NCBI RefSeq assembly: GCF_021462225.1
Contig: NC_061816.1
Location: 25,777,049 to 25,841,048, forward strand
Direction: 5' to 3'
From: Girardinichthys multiradiatus
Taxonomy: Eukaryota; Chordata; Actinopteri; Cyprinodontiformes; Goodeidae
Length of the DNA: 64,000 bases
Below, piece after piece: positions 55,906-64,000 of this stretch. A model generated the notes under the pieces. It did no database searches. It was not told the DNA's origin and saw only the letters and a program-made list of their open reading frames with translations. The position numbers were made by a program, and so were the translations under genes. Numbering within the stretch: the stretch's first letter is position 1; the number at the start of each line of letters is the position of its first letter.

Positions 55906-57540
55906 TTATAAGAAATATGATTAGTGATTAATTACTATTTATCAATAATTATAATTTAAAATCATAATTTGAAAAAATAATTTTCTTAACCAAAAATAAT
56001 TACTTAAGAATCAAAATCAGAGATGTCCTCTGGTGTTGTAATTATGGATCAAGGCCCTTGATAATTACAATTAGTAAATTCTTAGTAATAATTGATAACT
56101 ATTAGTGGATGTCACTGTTTAATAAACCACTTCACTGAAGGTGGGGGAACTTTGACCTTATTTTGACAGACAAATCACTCTTGCTCAAAATAAACACAAA
56201 CGCTTTCTCTTTATCTATGTGAATATTTATTAAATAAACAGCCCCGATACACCTCACTATTTCGATTCAATAATCTTCACCTAATCAAGCTTGCAAAAAG
56301 TCTACACAAAAGGGGTAAAATAACAAACTAAACAAGATAAAACAACATTGAGTGTGTATGAAAGTCAAACCAGCAGTTATGGCAAAAACAAGAGAAAATA
56401 TGGTACTGGGCGAAGCTTTGGGTGCGGCCTCCACCAGGCTGCAGTCATAAAACCCCCAAGGTTGGAGCTCAGTGAAACACAAAGACTCATAAAACTTTTA
56501 GCCGGCAACCAGTGGAAAAACACTAAGAGTGAAGACAATGAAATAGCGAGTATTCCACCATGAGATTCTAGCAGTTCAACTTTAAGTTCAGCTGAATCTA
56601 CGCTCAGGTGTTCAAACACAGTGAGACACGCACAGCTTCAAAGCGCGGCGGCTTTCAGAGTCCAACAACAATCAACGTTTCAATAAGACATTTCATGTAC
56701 ATACAACTTAAAACACATTGAAACATTAGTGCCGATTCTAAATCGCCCAAAAATCGTACTCTATCCTGCCCAAGTTATTTCTAATAGAAATAAAAACGGG
56801 ATTACTTGGTGTTGTCTTCACTGGAGCAGGGGAGAAGGGGGAGTTTGTTACGCGTCTGTAACAAACTCAAAGACAGCCAGCCTTCCTCCTTTGGCAAAAG
56901 GGGAAAATATGACGGACCATCAGCAGTCAACTGGAAAAAAAAAAACAAAGAGGAAAACTTCGTCTCCTTGGAAAACCTCCGTCGGTTTTTGTTGGGTCAC
57001 GTGTTAAATCCACGCTTCAAAGTAAAGACTACTGGTCTTCTTATCCCAGAAATCCTAGCTCGTTGAGCTTCTCATGAATTTGGCCAGTGAGGAGAATTAA
57101 TGAAAACCCACGTATGGTTTATTCTCCAGAATGATGCGCCTCCGTTGTGTGGTAACTACATCTTGGTTTCCAGCGGGAGAAAAGCAAAGGTGGGGCATCT
57201 TCCGTGTCCTTATTTAGCCCACTGTGACATCAGAGCTGCGACGCATCTTCCTATTAGCTGCAATTCCTGCTGGGAGTTGTGGTACCAGACCATACTGTGG
57301 TATATAGTAGATGACACTGGGAAGTATAGTAACGAGCAACCCGTTCTGGTGGGGATGTTGGTATCCACAAAGAAGTTGTTGGGGTTTTTTTTTTAACTGT
57401 GTCCTGTCCGGCAGAGTAGCACTCAGAATTGTTGTCTGAGTGCTAAGAAAAAGCCCTACATATTTACTTTCACAAGTGGAGCATTACAGCTAACTCTTTA
57501 AAGCTCTGCTTGATATCCATGAGAATCTTTATCAGAAACT
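55906..57540. other. Foreign segment inside the LINE, LTR-like but unassigned
   Basis: It starts with a dense run of AATTATT/AATAATT words (55918-56110), then mixed DNA with AATAAACAG and an 11-bp perfect hairpin at 57417-57445. It reads like non-coding mobile DNA, possibly an LTR, but no TG...CA borders with matching flanks were found. Small frames here have no domain. Confidence 0.4.
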
Positions 57541-58636
57541 GCTTTTGGATATTTTCAATTGTTACGGACACAGAGACGGAAATAAAAAGGAAAAAATAGA
57601 AGAGAGAAAGGGGGTCAAAAAGGAAAAGGGGAGAGAAGGGGAATAGAATGGAGAAAAGAAAGAAGGATAAATAGAATACAAGATAACACCCTGCTTGCTT
57701 CTACAACTGCAGAAAAGTTCATGTTACCAGCTTTTTTACCAAAAAGTGCATGGTATTTATGAATGCAAGATGTACTTAGTGTTAAATACGGCTCAATATC
57801 AAACATTTGTGTATCTGTTAACACCTGAATCTAAGCACCTGTGGGTCTGAGTGTGAGCGAGCCTGTAAGAGTTTTCCATAAAAATATGCAATAGTGAGTG
57901 TAAGGAGCCACAAACCTGCCCCCCTGGACGTGGGACAGATACGGAGGAGATCCGAGCTACAGACATCCAAAGGCCCCCCAGAGCACAGGAACCCCATGAG
58001 AACCATTGCTGGGACTACCACAATCCCCTACAGAGAAGAGCAGGGGAGAGTCCCAGAGGAACCACCTAGCAGACATAGTGCAGAAGCCCCAAAGAGCTGC
58101 AGCGACAAGCCCGAGCAGATCCAGGCATGGACCCAGAGACACAAGATCCTGGAACATATCACTCCTAAAGCAGTGGCCCAACAGACCCCAGGGTTCAAGC
58201 CCCAGCAAGCAGCCACTGGAAGTGAGCCAGCACACACCAAAGCACCCAGCCCACGGACGCAGAGGACCACAAGCACACCAGCAGGTGGAGACACCGACCA
58301 CCGGCAGGTAATGTGGCAGGGAGGAAATAGGCCCCACATTTGATGGGGGGCCTAAACTGATCCAGAAGAGGGAGCAGTCCAAGTTCCAACCTGACACAAA
58401 AAACAGGTACACACAGTCACAATGACACATTTCCACCCTCATGCGTACACATAAAAACACACAACCACACACCCAACATAAAGATAAACAACAATTGACG
58501 TCGTACATTTACTCACACTCCCCATACATACTCTATACTCCCAGGTCCAGGTGCTGATACCCCATAGGGGCAACCAGCCCTTGAAGCCAGGATGTGGTCC
58601 CCTTCCCTCTGGGGGTGGAGACAGGCAGACATTTTT
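57541..58636 (+). repeat. Foreign segment inside the LINE, dispersed-repeat-like
   Basis: An A/G-rich tract at 57580-57670 is followed, from 57890, by GC-rich DNA (CCCCAGAGCACAGGAACCCC, GAGCAGATCCAGGCATGGAC, GCAGGGAGGAAATAGGCCCC) and a CA-rich stretch at 58400-58500. This wording recurs across fish genomes, probably as the UTR of another LINE. The 149-codon plus and 183-codon minus frames overlap on opposite strands and are rejected as genes. Confidence 0.5.
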
Positions 58637-59445
58637 TGATGTCCTCTCCATGTGGCTGGCACTGTGCATCCCAGTCTGTAGCCTCAAAGCAACCTCGCAG
58701 GGCTTCTTCAGCTTCCTGTGAAACATCTTCTCACAGTTCTTTTTATTGCAGGTTGCCTCTGAACAGGGGGCTTACATTTCAAACAACATTTGGTTTTCTC
58801 TGATAGAGCACCAGACAAACTGCTGAAACGTTGGAAGTGTAGCAGAGAGTGAAGCATGGTTAAAATCCCCAGATATTGCCACAAACACGTTGGGGTGTTG
58901 TGTCTGTAGCTTCGCAACAACTGAGCTGATGGCATCACATGCAGTGTTGGCAACAGCTAAAGGTGGAACTCATACTGTTGTCAAAATAAAACTGGTTAAC
59001 TCTCTGGGTAAATAATATGGATGAAAACTTACTACCAACAGTTTGATATCTAGAATGCAGAGTCGACACTTCACAGTAAAATGTCCAGGATTACAACATC
59101 TGTTGTTCAAAAGTACTGCCAGTCCACCTCCTTTACGTTTGCCGCCCCTCTTGAAATCTTCCTGCTCGTATGGTCAGAAAGCCTGGCAGAGAGACGCTAG
59201 GGTCAGGGATATGATCCTGAAGCCAAGTCTCAGTAAAACACATAATACTGCATTCTCGAAACTCTGGTTGGGTCCTTTGTAGGGCTTGGAATTCATCCAA
59301 CTTGTTTACCAACGATCTCACATTGTCCATCATGATTGATGAAAGAGATGGTTTGAACTTCCTCCTTCTCTCTCCTCTCTTTGCTCCTGCTCTGCATCCA
59401 TAGCGCCTCCTTTTCAACTCATCAGGCAATTGGGTTGGTTTGAGT
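58637..59445 (-). pseudogene. LINE AP endonuclease fragment
   Basis: 59429-59133 gives MPDELKRRRYGCRAGAKRGE, IMMDNVRSLVNKLDEFQALQ and CFTETWLQDHIPDPS (catalytic Glu). A frameshift follows, and 58953-58708 lies in another frame. The DNA matches the 25.1-24.2-kb copy to about 58640 (the PHGEDINA-equivalent region), where the foreign 2.7 kb begins. Confidence 0.88.
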
Positions 59446-59668
59446 TATTATCGGGTCATTACTACTGTATTTGAGTTGTAGTTGATTTGAATTTGTAGCA
59501 GTGGTGCTCATATTGGGTTGCTACATGCACCTCATCGCCCACTTTGGACCTCTTGCCCTCCTGTTCTTTAGAATGGTTTATGTTAGAGGTGGTGTCTGGG
59601 AAGAGAAAATTGGTTTATTTAATTGTGTTTTGCTTGTCTGTGGTGCTTAACTATTTGAGTGTGTTATA
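59446..59668. other. Intergenic, nothing recognised
   Basis: No feature was recognised before the Tc1. Confidence 0.4.
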
Positions 59669-59670
59669 TA

Positions 59671-60920
59671 CAGGGGTTGGACAATGAAACTGAAACACCT
59701 GTCATTTTAGTGTGGGAGGTTTCATGGCTAAATCGGACCAGCCTGGTAGCCAGTCTTCATTGATTGCACATTGCACCAGTAAGAGCAGAGTGTGAAGGTT
59801 CAATTAGCAGGGTAAGAGCACAGTTTTGATCAAAATATTGAAATGCACACAACATTATGGGTGACATACCAGAGTTCAAAAGAGGACAAATTGTTGGTGC
59901 ACATCTTGCTGGCGCATCTGTGACCAAGACAGCAAGTCTTTGTTATGTATCAAGAACCACAGTATCCAGGGTAATGTCAGCATATCACCAAGAAGGACGA
60001 ACCACATCTAACAGGATTAACTGTGGACGCAAGAGGAAGCTGTCTGAAAGGGATGTTTGGGTGCTAACCCGGATGGTATCCAAAAAAACATAAAACCACA
60101 GCTGTCCAAATCACGGCAGAAGTAAATGTGCACCTCAACTCTCCTGTTTCCACCAGAACTGTCAATATACATGGCCGGGCTGCTATAGCCAAACCTTCGG
60201 TCACTCATGCCAATGCCAAACGTCGGTTTCAATGGTGCAAGGAGCGCAAATCTTGGGCTGTGGACAATGTGAAACATGTATTGTTCTCTGATGAATCCAC
60301 CTTTACTGTTTTCCCCACATCTGGGAGAGTTACGGTGTGGAGAAGCCCCAAAGAAGCGTACCACCCAGACTGTTGCATGCCCAGAGTGAAGCATGGGGGT
60401 GGATCAGTGATGGTTTGGGCTGCCATATCATGGCATTCCCTTGGCCCAATACTTGTGCTAGATGGGCGCGTCACTGCCAAGGACTACCGAACCATTGTTG
60501 AGGACCATGTGCATCCAATGGTTCAAACATTGTATCCTGAAGGCGGTGCCGTGTATCAGGATGACAATGCACCAATACACACAGCAAGACTGGTGAAAGA
60601 TTGGTTTGATGAACATGAAAGTGAAGTTGAACATCTCCCATGGCCTGGACAGTCACCAGATGTAAATATTATTGAGCCTCTTTGGGGTGTTTCGGAGGAG
60701 CGGGTCAGGAAACGTTTTCCTCCACCAGTATCACGTAGTGACCTGGCCAGTATCCTGCAAGAAGAATGGCTTAAAATCCCTCTGACCACTGTGCAGGACT
60801 TGTATATGTCATTCCCAAGACGAATTGACGCTGTATTGGCTGCAAAAAGAGGCCCTACACCATACTAATAAATTATTGTGGTCTAAAACTAGGTGTTTCA
60901 GTTTCATTGTCCAACCCCTG
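59671..60920 (+). mobile_element. Tc1/mariner element with perfect 30-bp ends
   Basis: 1250 bp. The terminal inverted repeats are 30 bp and identical (CAGGGGTTGGACAATGAAAC is the first 20). TA lies on both sides (59669-59670, 60921-60922). It is a compact Tc1 family distinct from the long-repeat families elsewhere in the window. Confidence 0.97.
59857..60868 (+). pseudogene. Tc1 transposase with one frameshift and a small deletion
   Basis: 59857-60093 codes for the DNA-binding part (MGDIPEFKRGQIVGAHLAGA, VTKTASLCYVSRTTVSRVMS). It goes out of frame at a run of seven A near 60085, one more than expected, so the frame ends at SKKT. The second frame starts by 60094 and runs to 60868. It lacks about 7 residues between STRTV and NIHGRA. 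Catalytic residues are all present: VLFSDESTF (Asp), VYQDDNAPIHTARLVKDWFD (Asp) and SPDVNIIEPLWGV (Glu). It ends RGPTPY-stop. Confidence 0.94.
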
Positions 60921-60959
60921 TATAACAAAGTGTAATGTGTTCTTATGTTCATAACAGTG

Positions 60960-61420
60960 TGGAATTAGTCTGAACCTGTAGCGCTTAGAAAGTTAACTGT
61001 GCAGAACAATATGTATTATTTGTGAACTTGAAAAAACAGGCACTAAAGGGTGTGAGTGCATGTGTCAGTTTCATCAATAGAAGATGCCTCAGAACTGACC
61101 TTCAGCAAAAGAATGTATGAGAAACTGACTGCAGCCAAAGAATGTGTGAGAAACTGATAAGGTGCTGCACAACAAATGTAAAATGTATATTCCCTGGTAT
61201 ATGTGTGTTCAATAAAAGAACGGTGCAGGGGAGAGAAGAGCAGAAGTGTTCCTGACTACACAGAGACAGCACCTCTCTTCCCCGGCCGGGTGAATCAGCT
61301 TCAACCTCTAGTCCGTGTTTTGCTTTCTTAGACATTTAAGTTTAGTTTTTTCTCGAGCAGAATTAAGATGCTTTGACCAAATAAACGAACACGCAGGAGT
61401 TTAGAAGGACAACTCCGACA
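60960..61420 (+). repeat. 5' LTR
   Basis: Starts TGGAATTAGTCTG (start chosen from the AGTG flank) and ends GACAACTCCGACA. TTCAATAAAAGAACGG near 61209 is TATA-like, and CCAAATAAACGAAC near 61377 is a polyadenylation-type signal. The part from 61159 onward is repeated at 63091-63351 with about ten differences. Confidence 0.8.
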
Positions 61421-61423
61421 ACT

Positions 61424-61444
61424 TGGTGACTCCCGACGTGATTT
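61424..61444 (+). promoter_or_regulatory. Primer-binding site, tRNA-Trp-like
   Basis: TGGTGACTCCCGACGTGATT follows the LTR by three bases. It complements the 3' end of tRNA-Trp (…CACGUCGGGGUCACCA) except for one extra T after TGGTGAC. Confidence 0.8.
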
Positions 61445-61767
61445 GGGAAAAGCGAGGGCTTTCGGCTAAATGAGAACTTCACCAAAAGACGTCTTGACAC
61501 CAGGGTACCCTCCTCACTTCTAACAAAGGTAAGGCAGAACCTGTTTAAACGAACTCTGCTCTTTTGGCATTGTCGATAGGCCTAAATTCTTGGTGTCAGA
61601 TGTCTGAGTAAGTGAAATGTTCTGCTAAATTTAAAATGTGTAGACCAGTGTGTTAAGGTAATATAAAAGAGGTCATGTAAAGTAAAGTGAGAAATAGGGT
61701 TTGAGGCCCGTGTGTTTCCTGAGTTGGCAACTCTACATGGTTTCTGACGAGAATTCATGATTTTGCT

Positions 61768-62043
61768 GGGTTGAAGTCCCGGAGGGTGGGAACCTCCGAA
61801 GTGTAAACAGTTTTCTTAAGGTTTAAGTCCTTCAAAAACGGGGTTCGAGTCCCCTGGAATTAAGGGTTAGAGTCCCTCAAAAAAACGGGGTTCAAGTCCT
61901 CTGGAATTAACGGTTAGAGTCTGTCAAAAAAACGGGGTTCAAGTCCTCTGGAATTAAGGGTTAGAGTCCCTCAAAAAACGGGGTTCGAGTCCCCTAGAAT
62001 TTGAGGGTTAGAGTCCCTCTGGATAAGGGTTAAAGTCCCTAGG
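61768..62043 (+). repeat. Leader repeats with T-arm/box-B-like cores
   Basis: About eleven copies of a GGTT(C/A)(G/A)AGTCC core alternate in two contexts: ACGGGGTTCGAGTCCCCTGG and AGGGTTAGAGTCCCTC, joined by A-rich spacers. The paired period is about 47 bp. The strict copies match the tRNA box-B consensus GGTTCGANTCC. The rest of the leader (61445-61767, 62044-62685) shows no frame or known motif. Confidence 0.88.
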
Positions 62044-62685
62044 TTGTTCATTGTATTCTGGAGTCAGAAAGCTAAGACCGGGCAAAAACACAAAGGTTTG
62101 AATGCTGTATTTTATTCGAGTTCTGTCTCAATAAAACCAGATTACAGATGTGGTAATTCATAAAACACATAGTCTGAAGTCCCGTGAAGCTATAAGTTAC
62201 TGTGAACAGTTTGTATGAATCTGTAAGACCAGTAACAGTGAGTGCATGACTGTGAGTTATAAATGACATTTGTAACAAGACCAGCATGAGAAAACTATGA
62301 GCTGGAATAGGATAATTCAGCAAGAATAGTTAGACTTGGAGGACATCTAGTGGACTCCAGAGAAAAGTACATAATACACAAACGCATAAAATCGATGAGC
62401 TGTTCACATTAGGGATAATCTGTGAGACAGACTTGTTAGGAGGAGTGTGTGAAAAATACGGTGTGACTGGAGAGAGGCGCAGCGGTTCGCCAGACTCTCA
62501 TTGCAGGTGAATGAATGCAGCATTCCTGTATGGAAACCTAACTGGTGTCAACAATGACGGTGCTGATAAGCTGCTTGGTTTGGGGGAAAATTGAGGTGTC
62601 TTGAGACGTGTGTATGTCACTCTCAAAATAGTCCAGATACCAGGGACATAGCGTGCCATATTTTCTGGACGGCCTCAGTTGACCA

Positions 62686-63147
62686 GTGAATGAACAGAGT
62701 GGAGTGAAGAAAGGTGGGAATACTTTTCAGGGTGTGAATACTTTTCTAGGGTGCGAAAACGTTTTACAGAAGGGTGCGAAAACCTTTCTTCTAAACATGG
62801 ACGGAGAATTTGATAGGGAAACGGATGACTCAGAGTCGAGTGCAGAGGCACCGGTGTGGAAAACATTTAAGGAACAAGTGTATGTTGTGAGACAACTGGC
62901 ACAGCAGACTCAAGATGGAAAACAGGCTGAAAAGTTGATTTTAAAAATGGATCAGAAAATACAGGATGAAGTTGAAAAGGATGGAACTGATGAAAAGAGC
63001 AGAAAAAGTGTTGGAAGATGGTTTTGGCCAAATATGAAGAAGGCTAAGAAAGAAAGAGAGTTGGCTGAGGAAAAATGCAAAGACAGTGCAAAGGCGCTGC
63101 ACAACAAATGTGAAATGTATATTCCCTGGTACGTGTGTGTTCAATAA
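62686..63147 (+). pseudogene. Gag-like frame fused into the 3' LTR
   Basis: The likely start is ATG 62797 (MDGEFDRETDDSESSAEAPV), after an N-terminal stretch coded by a short tandem repeat (62712-62791, GGGTGCGAAAAC-like words). The following part is charged and helical (EKLILKMDQKIQDEVEKDGT, KKAKKERELAEEKCKDSAKA). From about 63091 the frame reads LTR sequence and stops at 63147. No capsid or zinc-knuckle motif is seen. Gag identity is inferred from its place after the leader. Confidence 0.55.
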
Positions 63148-63351
63148 AAGAACGGTGCAGGGGAGAGAAGAGCAGAAGTGTTCCTGACTACACAGAGACA
63201 GCACCTCTCTTCCCCGGCTGGGTGAATCAGCTTCAACCTCTAGTCCGTGTTTTGCTTTCTTAGACATTTAAGTTTAGTTTTTATCGAGCAGAATTAAGAT
63301 GCTTTGACCAAATAAACGAACACGCCGGAGTTTAGAAGGACAACTCCAACA
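63091..63351 (+). repeat. 3' LTR, 5'-truncated
   Basis: Matches 61159-61420 from GCTGCACAACAAATGT onward and ends GACAACTCCAACA. The upstream LTR part (about 200 bp) is missing because the gag-like DNA joins directly here. Confidence 0.9.
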
Positions 63352-63355
63352 AGTG

Positions 63356-64000
63356 TTAGCAGGCTACCTTTTAAGTTAATGCTAATGGCCATTGAGTACT
63401 AACAGGGTCTATAAGCCTAATGGCTAGTTTATCTTTTTCGGTTAAGTTTTAAAGTTACCACAAACCTTACGTTAATGTGTGATTTAAACACAGATCGGAT
63501 ATAGTAGAGCAATTAGCCCGGACCCATAAAACGGATCTTCTTTTTCAACAGCCCATAACTGGTGTCAAAATAAGGTGAGATCTTTCCATATAATCCATGC
63601 AACATTTAGTAACTGCTCACAGTTAACTCCATAAAAGTTACAATAAATATCCTTATATCCTTATGTGTAATCCATGCAATAATTATTAAAACACACAGTT
63701 GAAGCAGTGGGGAGTGAAACAAGCATGTTCTCATATTCTGGAGCTGAGAGACTGGAGAGGCCTGTGTGGAGCCACATATTATCTGCCACATGTTATCTGT
63801 CTTATCTTTTGCAAAAAATATAAACAAGTATATCCAAAGAAATGATGTATGATCATTTTATATTCTTTCACATGTATTGAATAAAATTAGTAGTCTTAGT
63901 AGTCTGATTAACAAGTTAAAAGATGTATGATTGAAATGTTGTTAAGAACTGAGAATTAGAGGAAAAACCTTAAGGTTTGACATTCTCAATCAGCTATATA
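63356..64000. other. Right flank, nothing recognised
   Basis: A/T-rich DNA without a recognised gene or repeat. A 73-codon minus frame (63606-63827) has no domain. Confidence 0.45.

Larger units (their letters stand above)
60960..63351 (+). mobile_element. Internally deleted LTR retroelement (endogenous retrovirus-like)
   Basis: A long 5' LTR, primer-binding site, leader, gag-like frame and a 5'-truncated 3' LTR in the same orientation. A 4-bp duplication AGTG flanks it (60956-60959 and 63352-63355), a length usual for gamma- and epsilon-type retroviruses. Pol and env regions are absent. It cannot replicate. Confidence 0.85.

Noticed and set aside
57894..58508. Opposed frames of 149 and 183 codons
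   Set aside because: They overlap on opposite strands in a dispersed GC-rich repeat with no recognised domain.
61768..62043. Cluster of tRNA genes suggested by repeated GGTTCGAGTCC
   Set aside because: No box A, acceptor stem or anticodon arm accompanies the motif, and spacing is too short.

Overview
The window looks like ordinary but very repeat-dense teleost (ray-finned fish) nuclear DNA. The evidence is the density and type of its repeats: several Tc1/mariner families with fish-type transposases, L2-like LINEs, tRNA-headed SINE-like retroposons with 3' ends typical of fish, a hAT element, a THAP-bearing DNA element and an endogenous retrovirus-like element. There is also one clear host gene. 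Species cannot be fixed from sequence alone. A spiny-rayed fish is my best guess.

Layout. 1-12.8 kb: two adjacent Tc1 copies (703-2312 and 2381-3883) joined by TA microsatellite, a decayed LINE (3.9-5.0 kb), SINEs, two Tc1 fossils, a 21-bp minisatellite, and a THAP-domain fragment (11.4-11.9 kb). 12.8-14.35 kb: an L2-like LINE carrying a solo LTR and cut off by a satellite. 14.35-21.0 kb: about 84 copies of a 79-bp satellite that ends inside a 5'-truncated Tc1 transposase. 23.3-25.3 kb: the endonuclease and RT-start part of a second LINE type. 25.6-26.0 kb: a complete solo LTR of the family seen inside the L2. 26-29 kb: SINE pieces. 29.7-31.3 kb: a nearly intact Tc1. 32.4-36.5 kb: a long but internally deleted L2 with both ORFs. 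37.2-41.6 kb: a 2.2-kb tandem duplication with repeats nested inside it.

Host gene. Exons of a pseudouridine-5'-phosphatase-like HAD hydrolase (PUDP/HDHD1 type) lie on the minus strand at 51.9, 48.6 and 42.7 kb, with clean splice sites and matching phases. The last exon, which should carry the FEDA motif, was not found. Intron 2 holds a three-level nest: a Tc1, interrupted by a hAT with an 8-bp target duplication, itself interrupted by a 574-bp inverted-repeat element.

52-64 kb: a decayed L2 just upstream of PUDP exon 1, a LINE split by 2.7 kb of other sequence, a Tc1 with perfect 30-bp ends (59671-60920), and an internally deleted LTR retroelement (60960-63351) with a tRNA-Trp-like primer-binding site and an odd leader built of repeated T-arm-like motifs. 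No bacterial-type genes, CRISPR arrays or operons are present. Apart from PUDP, every protein-like region I recognise is mobile-element derived and carries at least one visible lesion.
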